Source: Ottelia alismoides (Eukaryota; Streptophyta; Magnoliopsida; Alismatales; Hydrocharitaceae). From it: DNA of 64,000 bases. The DNA is taken from NCBI GenBank assembly GCA_037367405.1, contig JAZKJV010006054.1, positions 62,001 to 126,000 on the forward strand. The letters run 5' to 3'. The stretch's first letter is position 1. Each line of letters opens with the position of its first letter. Below are positions 21,229-29,786 of this stretch, in pieces. Position numbers and translations under genes: made by a program. The notes under the pieces are model-generated. The model searched no databases. It was given only the letters and a program-made list of their open reading frames with translations, and was not told where the DNA came from.

Positions 21229-21324
21229 TCGTCTCCACGAGATTTACAGCCCGAGTACATCCCCAAAAGACTTGGATCGTCTCCAAGAGATTTACAGCCC
21301 GAGTACATCCCCAAAAGACTCGGA
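21229..21324. repeat. 48-bp tandem duplication
   Basis: Two consecutive units starting tcgtctccac/aagag and containing gcccgagtacatccccaaaa. They differ at two or three positions. They lie in the L1-associated region. Confidence 0.85.
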
Positions 21325-21430
21325 TCCCAAATAGGTCCTTCACATGTCGGGCTAATAATACCCGAAAACCCCAAACCAGTGGATCCAGCCCAATTATCTT
21401 GAGTTGAAAGGATTTTCACATACGTGGTAA

Positions 21431-21888
21431 CCTTCGAAGGAAAAACACGGCGTCAATCTCGTTCCCAACAAAAAAAAACCTTTTCTTCCTTTTCTTACTG
21501 GTTCCATTACTAAACAAAGGGCCTTATTTATAATAGATCATACAACATGGTAGAAAATACGATATTAGTTTGGAGCATTCTACACCTATTGAGGAAAAGA
21601 AAAAATATAAGAAGCTTCTAACCTAAGGAGGGGGAAGAGGATTCTAGATCCTGGACTCGCTCTTAAAATAAAAATATGAATTTCTGCTATTCTTTATATC
21701 AAACATTTTTCAAATAATATAAATTGATAGAGTCTTTTAATGATTATAAATTTGAGCATTGATGGGCTGCATCAAAAAGTAGTTAGATACATTTTACTTT
21801 ATTATATCAATCACATTTTAACTGTTCTGGCCTTTTGCTATTTCTTATGATAACGCTTGTTTGCCTGTTGTGATTGTTTAATATTCAG
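21431..21888 (+). other. Intronic DNA upstream of a NAPRT exon, no gene seen
   Basis: AT-rich sequence with a short A-run near 21470. No transposon hallmarks or exons are recognised. It ends with a pyrimidine-rich stretch and the acceptor atattcag at 21881-21888. Confidence 0.5.
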
Positions 21889-21990
21889 AATCCTGATGAA
21901 ATTGTTGACAAGGCACTTAAAAGTCGGGATGGATCAAACATTTGTAAAGATTTCGTTGGTTTGGTTCAGGCCTGGCTTTGCAAACTGCAG
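21889..21990 (+). CDS. NAPRT: Nicotinate phosphoribosyltransferase exon (first of three seen)
   Basis: A 102-bp exon encoding 34 residues, NPDEIVDKALKSRDG through DFVGLVQAWLCKLQ, with no stop. The acceptor is atattcag before 21889 and the donor CTGCAG/gtaacc after 21990; both phases are 0. NAPRT makes nicotinate mononucleotide from nicotinate and PRPP in the NAD salvage pathway. This stretch matches the family's helical segment before the GETNQSELAAF motif (the QAWL block has a counterpart in animal NAPRT). On its own it is only suggestive; the next exons make the case. Confidence 0.75.
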
Positions 21991-22485
21991 GTAACCATTA
22001 CCTGCAATTTGATTACTGCATACAACATATTCAACTATTTCTGTTTACTGGAGTTTATGGTTTCTTTAGACATGAAAACCATAAGGTCTAATGAAAAAAA
22101 ATAATTTTCCCATGAAGATCTGATGAAAATCATTGAAGTCCTTGCTACCTCCTGGAAATTCCGAGAGATGATTTTCTGAGAGACCAGTCCATTTTTGAGT
22201 CTGAAAGAAGAAACAATCATATCAAACTCCAGTGTTGAAGTATGTTGTATCGGATGTGAAAATCAAGAACAATGATTTACGTGGATATCAACGTGATCCT
22301 TCCCAACTATCTATATACTAACATCTTGGTTGTCTGCATTCCCCACTTTTAGTGGTCAGACATGTACTGTTATTTTAATTCTTTCCTGCAAACAGCTATA
22401 ACATATCAACATCACTTATCTCTCAAGAAAAAAATGAAAGAAAATGAGACTAAAACAGACCCAGTGCACCACTAAAGACGTTAAG

Positions 22486-22689
22486 AGGTCTTAATTAGTC
22501 ATACATACATGGCTTCTGTTCATGAATGCAAGAAATGCTTTCACATGCAGCAAGCATGGAAGTGGTTTGACAGAAAATTTTCCACTCAGGTCTTAATTAG
22601 TCATACATACATGGCTTCTGTTCATGAATGCAAGAAATGCTTTCACATGCAGCAAGCATGGAAGTGGTTTGACAGAAAATTTTCCACTC
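22486..22689. repeat. Perfect 102-bp tandem duplication in a NAPRT intron
   Basis: Two adjacent 102-bp units starting aggtcttaattagtcatac are identical by eye, so the duplication is recent. An open frame of 34 residues per unit runs through both, because 102 is a multiple of three. It has no recognisable domain and lies between two exons, so I do not call a gene. Confidence 0.9.
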
Positions 22690-22868
22690 AGTAAAAAGTT
22701 CACGTGTTTTACAGCACCTAAAAACATTGTTGCATAGAAATCACTATCTATGTATGCCTTCTTCAAGTAAGGCACTCCACGTCTTATGTTGTGGGGGGCA
22801 AAAAAATTATTTTTGTCATTCGCAATTTGAAACACACTCTTTATCGAGCCATTTTACTGTGTTTTCAG

Positions 22869-22985
22869 AGAGCAAAACAATTAATTGGTGTATTTGGGGA
22901 GACGAATCAAAGTGAATTGGCAGCATTCACATCGTATGCAATGGCATTCCCAACCAACTTCCTGGCACTTGTAGATACATATGAT
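22869..22985 (+). CDS. NAPRT: Nicotinate phosphoribosyltransferase exon (second seen)
   Basis: A 117-bp exon of 39 codons, phase 0 at both ends: RAKQLIGVFGETNQSELAAF, then TSYAMAFPTNFLALVDTYD. The acceptor is gttttcag and the donor GAT/gtaagt. The block NQSELAAFTSYA.AFP..FLALVDTYD is a signature of NAPRT, including the human enzyme (ERAAFVAYALAFP and GLLDTY). The intron on its left (21991-22868) is an ordinary 878 bp with the 102-bp tandem repeat. The next exon in phase is 32 kb away. No stop or frameshift is visible. Confidence 0.9.
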
Positions 22986-23239
22986 GTAAGTGATTATTCA
23001 GTTCGATGTAGCTCTCCAAAGAGGAACATTTTTTCCGATGCTAATTTTGTGTCATTATGGCTTTAGTTCTTGCAGTAATAGTCAAATGCTCATGTTCACG
23101 AAATTTTAACATGACAATTTTATTGATTGACTAGAGAATTAAAAAGAATGTTGGCGTGAACCTGATTATCCTACTCAATGCAAAATTTTCTCTTTTTTTT
23201 CTCTCGTAGATCTTTTCAGCTTGGTGGTGGAGTGGAGGG

Positions 23240-24408
23240 GTGCAAGAGAAGTTCAAAATTAAAAGAGCTTGCTTTAAAGCTATGTCTAAGGATAGAACAA
23301 ATGAAACTGTCACAAACTACAAAATAGCGAAGAAGGAAGCAAAGAAGGCGCTAAGCGAAGCTAAGTCAAATGCTTATGAAGTTTTGTACGAAAATCTCGA
23401 CTCTAAGGAGGGCAAGAAGTATATTTTCAGGCTGGATAAAGCAAGAGAAAGAAAGACCAAGATTTTTCTCAAGTGAGATGCATTAAGGATGAGGAAGGTC
23501 ACGTGCTTGTTACTCAGAAAGATATAAAGACTAGATGGAAGCAATGCTTCCATAAGATTTTCATTGGGGAAGGAAATAAAGAGATCACTTTGGAAAATCT
23601 AGCTAGTAGTGAAAGTTACTTGAATCGTGCAAGCTATAGATGAATACAAATGAAGTAGAGGAGGCTTTGAAGGTTATAAGACATGGGATTGGTGGACCTG
23701 ATGACATTCCTATAGAAGTATGGAGAATTTTAGGTGAGCGTGGTTTGACTTGGCATATAAATTTATTCAATGTTATTTGACGAAGTAAGAAAATACCTGA
23801 AGAATGGAGGAGAAGCATCGTGGTGCCTTATGCCTCTTTATAAGAACAAATGAGACATTCAAAATTGTTCAAATTACAGAGGTATCAAACTGATGAATCA
23901 CACTATGAAAATTTGATAACGTGTGATCGGAAGAAGGTTGAGGCAAGCTTTCAAAGTAAAAGAAACCAATTCGGATTCATGTCAGGTCGCTCAATTATTG
24001 AAGCCATCCACTTTCTAAGGAGAACAATGGAGATTTACAGAGCTAAAAGGAAGATCCTCCATATGATTTACATTGATTTAGAGAAGGCTTATGATTCTAT
24101 CTCACGAGAGATATCGTGGAGAGTTTTGGAGAAGAGACAAGTACCTATACATTAACCTCATAAAAGATATGTATGATATGGCTTCATCTTGTGTAAGGAT
24201 ACAATCTGGGAAGACTGACTATTTTGACATCACCGTTGGTCTGCATCAAGGTTCAACTTTGAGTCCATTCCTTTTTACTTTGATTATGGACGAGTTGACA
24301 AGTCACATTCAGGATGAGATACCTTGGTGTATGTTATTTGCTGATGATATTGTATTGATTGATGAGACCAGAGATGGAGTAAATGAGAAACTTGAGATTT
24401 GGAGACAT
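23240..24408 (+). pseudogene. RTE LINE 1 reverse transcriptase, upstream part
   Basis: Blocks: KIKRACFKAMSKDRTNETVT (linker), RSIIEAIHFLRR and MIYIDLEKAYDSI (RT fingers/palm) in 23850-24155, then LHQGSTLSPFLFTLIMDEL and the catalytic MLFADDIVLID in 24091-24435. The enzyme would prime reverse transcription at nicked chromosomal DNA. Both catalytic aspartates are intact. There are stops near 23475 and 23640 and a frame change at about 24140, so it is dead. The coding sequence runs straight into LTR element D at 24410 and resumes at 26615. Confidence 0.88.
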
Positions 24409-24409
24409 T

Positions 24410-24881
24410 TGATGCAGCGTGGAATCAGAATATAGGGCTGCATTTTTTTAAATTTATATCCGTCAATTTTATTCACGTTATTTGAGTTGTCGTAATTTTT
24501 TAATTTAAATAAAGAGATCGTGTGTGATCTCAATTAGTTTTATTTTGAATTTCAAATTAGGTAGTTAGTCGGTTAATTAGTTAGAGTCTATTTAGGATAA
24601 TTAGTTGTCAGTTTAAATTTAGTTTCTATTTTGTAATCTCATCCCTCCTATATAAAGGGATGATGGTCTATTGTTTTAGTCAGTTCAGTATTTATAAAAT
24701 TGAAATTTTTATCTCTCTCTCCCTTGTCTCTCTCTCTTCCCCTCGCGGTCTACGCGTTCTTCCTTCTTCAACCTCGCGCAACAGACGTGTTTCTTCTTCT
24801 CAACCCCTCCATTATTCTTCCACCAATAATTCCACAAAAAAATTATTCGTCGCCGTCAACGCAAAATTCTATTCGCATCTA
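24410..24881 (+). repeat. 5' LTR of element D
   Basis: About 472 bp, from TGATGCAGCGTGG to ATTCGCATCTA. A TATA-like tcctatataaaggga lies at about 24646-24660, followed by a CT-rich stretch. The end is slightly altered compared with the second LTR, which ends GCATCA. Confidence 0.85.
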
Positions 24882-24894
24882 TTGGTATCAGAGC

Positions 24895-26124
24895 ATGGCC
24901 TACAGATCGTCCTCACGATCTGACGATCTGTCCAGACGTTCTCGCCGGCATGTATCGAAGGACTACCGTTCGTCGGAACGAAAGCGACGATTCAACGACG
25001 TTTACGACAAGGAGATGGTGGACGAACTGCGTGATCTCCAGTCCAAATGTCAAGACTTCCAGTCCAAATGTCGAGCTTTGATGGCTGACTTCGAGACCCT
25101 ACTCGCCGCCCAATTAAAGCCTCCAACCACCGAAGCCGATTTTTATGAAGAAGGCCAAGGAAACGACACCGTCAACGACGATTCACTCGCTGTTCAGGTG
25201 GATTCTGACTCGCAAAACCTGCAAGAATTGATTGACAGGCCATCTGCGACCTTCGCACCAACCTCCCCTACCCCCCCCCCCTGTCGCCAACCCCTTCCCC
25301 TGCCGTCCCCCCAACCCTGGCGATCCCCTCTGTCCCAGAACCCTCGCTCGCACCCCCCGGTGATGCTCGCCTCAGCCTCAACGCCGACACCCCTCCCAAC
25401 TACAGCACCCCTCGCAGCGCGACCCCCAGTCCCAACACCCCCTGCCCCGCAACCTTCCCCAGCTACAGCCCCACCATCCCTACCCGCTGCAACCGTACCC
25501 CCTCCCGCCGCAAACCCCACAGCCCCAGCAAACTCCCCTCCCGGCACCGCTACATCCGAAGCCCCACCTACTGGGATGCATGCCCCCACACCTCCTTTCG
25601 CTACGCCCGCATCGCCGAATCCCCCTGCTCCAGCAACCCTTCCCACCACCCCCGCTGTCAACTCCTCCTGCGCCAAGATCCTCCTTGTCACCATTCTCCG
25701 CTCGAGCCATGCCTCTCGCCGGCGCCGATCCATGTGCCGACCGCCCGCAGCGATCACGCGTCACTGCCCTGTGCTCCCATCACGCAGCCGCCACCAACTT
25801 AAGAAGAGACGAACCCTAACAAGGGTGGGAGAGCCCATTTCTATCGGATCCCCTAAATTAAGGGGTGAAATATTTTGGGAAAAATTACAAGTAGCCCCTC
25901 CTCACAAGAGAATTTATCTAAAGGGCCAATTGAAGACCAAATTATGTTATTGGTACAATTTAAGTGAAGAGGTAGAAAAGTTGCAGCCGTACCCCTCAAA
26001 TCAGAAAGATTATAAACGTAACCTGGAAAAGAAGCGAAAATGGGAGATTCGACCAACGAGCCATGTGGAAATTCTCCATCAACAGCCCGAAGCTCAAGCA
26101 ATTCGTCGGGAGACGAATTCTTAA
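24895..26124 (+). CDS. Unidentified ORF of element D, starting at the primer-binding site
   Basis: The ATG at 24895 directly abuts the primer site (the sequence gagcATGG). The 409-residue frame has three parts. Residues 1-75 are charged and Ser/Arg-rich (MAYRSSSRSDDLSRRSRRH), with a helical heptad-like stretch VDELRDLQSKCQDFQSKC. The middle is extremely Pro/Ala/Thr-rich. The C-terminal 80 residues are basic. I recognise no gag or pol motif; a gag-like nucleic-acid binding role is only a guess. A longer reading from 24700 starts inside the LTR and is unlikely. The proline-rich part has no conserved motif. Confidence 0.45.
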   Translation: MAYRSSSRSDDLSRRSRRHVSKDYRSSERKRRFNDVYDKEMVDELRDLQSKCQDFQSKCRALMADFETLLAAQLKPPTTEADFYEEGQGNDTVNDDSLAVQVDSDSQNLQELIDRPSATFAPTSPTPPPCRQPLPLPSPQPWRSPLSQNPRSHPPVMLASASTPTPLPTTAPLAARPPVPTPPAPQPSPATAPPSLPAATVPPPAANPTAPANSPPGTATSEAPPTGMHAPTPPFATPASPNPPAPATLPTTPAVNSSCAKILLVTILRSSHASRRRRSMCRPPAAITRHCPVLPSRSRHQLKKRRTLTRVGEPISIGSPKLRGEIFWEKLQVAPPHKRIYLKGQLKTKLCYWYNLSEEVEKLQPYPSNQKDYKRNLEKKRKWEIRPTSHVEILHQQPEAQAIRRETNS

Positions 26125-26138
26125 AAGCGAAGGAGAGT

Positions 26139-26614
26139 TGATGCAGCGTGGAATCAGAATATATTGGCTGCATTTTTTTAAATTTATATCCGTCAATTTT
26201 ATTCACGTTATTTGAGTTGTCGTAATTTTTTAATTTAAATAAAGAGATCGTGTGTGATCTCAATTAGTTTTATTTTGAATTTCAAATTAGGTAGTTAGTC
26301 GATTAATTAGTTAGAGTCTATTTAGGATAATTAGTTGTCAGTTTAAATTTAGTTTCTATTTTTGTTATCTCATCCCTCCTATATAAAGGGATGCTGGTCC
26401 ATTGTTTTAGTCAGTTCAGTATTTATAAAATTGAGATTTTTATCTCTCTCTCCCTTGTCTCTCTCTCTCTTCCCCTCGCGGTCTACGCGTTCTTCCTCCT
26501 TCAACCTCGAGCAACAGGCGTGTTTCTTCTTCTCAACCCCTCCATTATTCTTCCACCAATAATTCCACAAAAAAATTATTCGTCGCCGTCAACGCAAAAA
26601 TCCTATTCGCATCA
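26139..26614 (+). repeat. 3' LTR of element D
   Basis: 476 bp, TGATGCAGCGTGG to ATTCGCATCA, highly similar to the first LTR. The differences include ata-ttggctg against ata-gggctg near the start, and a two-base change in a CT repeat. High similarity suggests a relatively young insertion. Confidence 0.88.
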
Positions 26615-26619
26615 ACATG

Positions 26620-27320
26620 CATTGGAGACTGGAGGATTTCATATAAGTAGGACTAAGACTGAATATATGGAGTGCACTTTTGATGGAAGCAACGGTGAAG
26701 GAATTGAGGTTAATATAGGTGATGATAACATTCAGAAGAGAGATTCTTTTAGATATTTGGACTATTTTATAACATGATGGGGAAATTGATGGAGATGTTA
26801 CAAATAGAATAAATGCAAGTTGGCCAAAGTGGAGAGGAGCCTCTACAGTTCTTTATGATAATAAAATTCCTTTGAAAATCAAAGGGAAGTTTTCAAAGCA
26901 ATTGTGAGGCCTGCTATGCTCTATGGATCTGAATGTTGACCTGTGAACCATAGACATGTGCAGAGAATGGCAGTAATAGAAATGAAAATGCTAAGGTGGA
27001 TGTGTAGACACACACGTAAAGAACGTATTCGGAATGATGCCATCAGACGGAAAGTTTATGTAGCTCCGATCGAGGATAAAATGTAAGAAAATCACTTAAG
27101 GTGGTTTGACCATTTGCAAAGGAGGTACCTGCGAGCAGATGAGATTTTTAGAATGTTGACCTGACTAAAAGAGGGCGAGGAAGGTCCAAGAAGTGTTGGA
27201 ATGAGACTGTACGAAGGGATCTTAGTTTTTTGGATCTAAGTCCGAGAATGATCCGAGATAGATCTGAATGGAGGCGAAGAATCCATGTAGCCGACCCTAC
27301 TTAATGTGGGAAAAGGCTTT
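26620..27320 (+). pseudogene. RTE LINE 1 reverse transcriptase, downstream part
   Basis: Continues the RTE protein after element D: ISRTKTEYMECTFDGSNGEG, then SFRYLDYF (26620-26777). Further conserved stretches in shifting frames are AMLYGSEC (about 26910-26935), MLRWMCRHTRK (about 26990-27020) and HVADPT (about 27283-27300). These are the C-terminal signature blocks of plant RTE LINEs. Stops after 26777 and frame changes make it non-functional. Confidence 0.82.
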
Positions 27321-27337
27321 GTTGTTGTTGTTGTTAT

Positions 27338-27708
27338 AGAGCTCTTCTGCCGTGATCTTATTCTATGTTAAAAAGTTGTACATTGACTTGATTGCCTTGC
27401 AAATCTTCATACATTTGCTAAGAAAATATTTGTATTTCCTCAAAAAGAAGAAAATATCGGTATTTGTGCCATAGGTGGCAGCAGATGTCTGCAGTTTTTC
27501 TTGCCTTGTCGAATATGGGCTACTCACCGTGGAGACAACTTTTTTTAACTCGTAATCTTGATCTATAGGGTTCGGGTAGCCCTTCTATTCCAACGACTTT
27601 GAGAATCACATCAAGGGTTCTTCATGGGGTCTACAAATGAAGCCAAGGGAAATTTAAAGAAAGATGACAAGTTCAATACATGAAACCAGTAAATAGAAGT
27701 CTCTGCAA
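27338..27708. other. Intronic DNA without recognised feature
   Basis: Unique-looking, moderately AT-rich DNA between the RTE tail and an unidentified pseudogene. I see no exon, LTR or inverted repeat. Confidence 0.4.
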
Positions 27709-28070
27709 TTACTGAGTTTCTATTTCATTCATCAGCAAGCTATAGCCTCCAGCAGGCCCTAATGCCAGCTCTCTCTTTTGCTCCAATGTGAAGGTCATAA
27801 CAATTGCTACATAATCAGATAATATATGCTCCAGTTGAACTCCGACTCTTTTTTAACTTGAGTCTGATCATGCAGTTAATACAAGGCATCCTTCAATTTG
27901 AGACGCAACATTATCTTCAGCCCTTTGAGCTTTCAATGATCTTCCATTTATGTTAAGCGACTGAGAAATGTCCAAGATAACAGTCTCAATGCCTCCCAAA
28001 AGTTCATGAGAGAGAACCTCATTCCCTAATACTTCCTTTATGTTGAAATTCACTGCATTTTTGAACTGCT
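27709..28070 (-). pseudogene. Unidentified protein-coding remnant with in-frame stops
   Basis: On the - strand one frame of about 110 codons reads VNFNIKEVLGNEVLSHELL, then ETVILDISQSLNINGRSLK, then EDNVASQIEGCLVLTA. It continues through two stops (TGA, TAA, about 27840-27870) to LEHILSDYVAIVMTFTLEQ and ALGPAGGYSLLMNEIETQ. The composition is that of an ordinary soluble protein and unlike any element here, suggesting a gene copy (retrocopy or captured fragment) that decayed. I do not recognise the family. An intron between the halves would be only about 40 bp, so stops in a continuous frame are more likely. Confidence 0.45.
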
Positions 28071-28131
28071 AACTGAAATTGGGCTTCAACATATATCTAT
28101 GGCATGCATCACTTCTAATCAGTATACACAT

Positions 28132-29313
28132 TGTGGAATTATATGAATGACTTGTTTATTCTGTGTCCATAGGGCTCCTTTGTATAGAGGAGAAACCCTA
28201 AAGGGTAAGTAACCAACGGAGAAACTACAAAGAAGGAAATAAATAAATACTATTTCTTATAACACTTCCTCTCAAGATGGAGCATAGATATCTATCATGC
28301 TCAACTTGGAAGAAAACTTCAAAAATAGCCCGGATCCTTGGCCAGGGTCTTGGCGAAAATGTCCGCTCTCAGTTCTCTTGAGCTAACTTGGGAAGTAGAG
28401 ATTAAGTCCTTTTATATCACATCTCTACTATAGTGGTAATCTACTTCGATGTGTTTGGTTCTCTCTTGGAAAGCTGGATTGTTGGCAACACTGTTGTAAA
28501 AGTCGACCGACTAGGTCGACTAGTTGGTCCGACTAGTCGAGTCGGGGGGGGGGGTAGTCGACTCGACTAGGCCTAGTCGGCCATTAGTCGGTCAACCCGG
28601 TTTTTATTTTTTTTTTATTTTTTGCTTTTTTTAAATCAAACCTATTCTAATATGCTTAATGTTATATTTAAAGTCAATTGCTCCTTTTGTTTCATTATAA
28701 TAGCATAGAAAATGTTCAAATCTATGCAAATATACGAGAATATATTTATAAAAAATGATTTATATTGCAAATATATAAAAATATATGTATAAAAAATGAT
28801 TTATATATATAAAAAATAATTAAAAAATTCTAAACCGACTAATGGCCGACTAAATCCAATCTGCCGTTTGATCCTTAGTCAGTGACCCCACCGATCGAGT
28901 ACTGACTACCGGTTTCTGCAACCTTGGTTGGCAATAAGTAGTACAACATGATTGTCACCTAGTAGCTGCATGAGAAGAGGTGCGTCAGTAGGTAGGTTAG
29001 TCAGAACAAACCTGGCCTATATCATCTCAGTGCTTCCTTGGATATGTTTTCGGATAAATCTAGATGTTGACATTTGCACATGGCGTGATGGTAAGAGATG
29101 TCCCTTTGCTGAGTAGTAACCCTTTACCCGGAGAAGACTTCAGATACCTAAAGGTAATGGAAACTACATCCATGTGAGCCTATCATCGCTACTCCATAAA
29201 ATGGCTGACTTTGCTCATTGTAAATGAGGTATCTGGCCTGGTGATCTTCTCATATAGGAGCTTTCAAACGAGCTCCATGTATCTTCTGTTGTCTACCTCA
29301 TATGTATCATCAT
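28132..29313 (-). mobile_element. Copia remnant: 3' LTR and RNase H/RT end
   Basis: A 133-bp LTR (28132-28264, TGTGGAATTA to CTTATAACA) is followed by the complement of a purine tract (cttcctctcaag). RNase H follows on the - strand: the region encoding HERTKHIEVDYHY-type sequence is at 28440-28480, cut by a hAT element at 28489, and continues at 28935-29313. Stops throughout. It is truncated at 29314 by the LTR of another copia. Confidence 0.75.
28489..28926. mobile_element. hAT-type miniature element, AGTCGG family, copy 2
   Basis: 438 bp flanked by a perfect 8-bp duplication GTTGGCAA (28481-28488 and 28927-28934). Ends are CACTGTTGTAAAAGTCG and, on the other strand, CAAGGTTGCAGAAACCGG. Subterminal arrays of GACTAG, AGTCGG and GGTCGACT words are dense at 28503-28600 and 28834-28910; the centre is AT-rich. 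A run of about 11 G lies at 28541-28553. It is inserted in copia RNase H. Confidence 0.93.
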
Positions 29314-29472
29314 TGTGGAGTCGAAAATATGACTTCATTATGAAGGAACCATTCTCTTATATAGAGAGGAGAAACTCTAGAGGACAAATTACATACATAA
29401 TAATTAAGGAAAGATAAATATAACTTTCAACATTCCCTCTCAAGATAGAGTATAGATGTCAATAATGCTTAG
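29314..29472 (-). mobile_element. Nested copia 3' end: LTR and purine tract
   Basis: TGTGGAGTCG (29314) to CTTTCAACA (29431) is a 118-bp LTR with a TATA-like tcttatatagagagg. It is followed by attccctctcaagatag and the start of the copia 3' coding end, cut at 29473 by a family B LTR. The body of this element may be the copia remnant at 31775-35260. Confidence 0.65.
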
Positions 29473-29786
29473 TGTTGGAGTATTTGGTTGTGCGCCTATT
29501 GAGTTGTAAATGGGTAAATGGATACCTCTAGGATCCATTTACCCCATCACTGAGTTTAGTCCCACTTCTACTAGTGGTGGGACTTGGAGGCTCTGTGGAG
29601 GCTATATAAGGAGCCCCATGCCTCCTGTATCCATTGAGAAAGTCAATAGACAAACTTGGCCCTTTGAGGCCTTCTCCCGTGGTTTCATCCCGCTCCTCAC
29701 GGAGTAGGGTTCCACATTAAATCTTTGTTCTTCCATGTTTATTTATCTTTATTTCTGATTCCGCTTCTGCTTCCTATTTTCTAACA
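29473..29786 (+). repeat. Family B 5' LTR, + copy
   Basis: 314 bp, the reverse complement type of the LTRs at 6660, 9664 and 12253. A TATA-like ggctatataaggagc lies at about 29598-29612. The primer site follows directly. Confidence 0.85.

Larger units (their letters stand above)
20075..21430 (-). other. Upstream part of the same L1 (leader/ORF1 remnant), interrupted by a hAT element
   Basis: Lies 5' of the endonuclease on the - strand, so by position it should be the ORF1/leader region. I find no zinc knuckle or clear ORF1 domain; the frame 21093-21419 (108 aa) is built from repeats. A segment of about 100 bp (20485-20581) containing atccaaaccatccagag and gggcccaaaatgtgtccaca is repeated at 21093-21199, and a hAT miniature element sits between the copies. 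A 48-bp direct repeat is at 21229-21324. The assignment to L1 rests on contiguity. Confidence 0.4.
24405..26619 (+). mobile_element. Non-autonomous LTR element D (short-ORF family), with both LTRs
   Basis: LTR 24410-24881, internal 24882-26138, LTR 26139-26614. Flanks are acatt (24405-24409) and acatg (26615-26619), a 5-bp duplication with one mismatch. Removing it restores the RTE reading ...ggagacatgcattggagac. A tRNA-Met primer site ttggtatcagagc (about 24882-24894) and a purine stretch gcgaaggagag before the second LTR define the orientation. There is no pol. The 3' internal block (25860-26138) recurs in the elements at 35812 and 57071. Confidence 0.9.
23215..27337 (+). mobile_element. 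RTE-type LINE 1, 5'-truncated, split by LTR element D
   Basis: A non-LTR retrotransposon whose 3' end is the simple repeat gttgttgttgttgtt (27321-27335), typical of plant RTE elements. It begins inside the endonuclease-RT linker (about 23218). Coding blocks lie at 23240-23476, 23635-24408 and 26615-27300. A 2.2-kb LTR element (24410-26614) is inserted in the RT gene. A weak possible target duplication is gatcttttcag (about 23210-23220) and gagctcttctg (27338-27348). Confidence 0.88.

Noticed and set aside
22486..22689. Repeat considered as a CRISPR-like or satellite array
   Set aside because: Only two units, no spacers, and a eukaryotic intron context.
22509..22694. 61-codon frame with a repeated 34-residue unit
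   Set aside because: It exists because a 102-bp non-coding segment was duplicated; it lies between two NAPRT exons and has no known motif.
25194..25764. - strand frames of 187 and 94 codons opposite element D
   Set aside because: Gly/Ala-rich shadows of the proline-rich ORF on the + strand.
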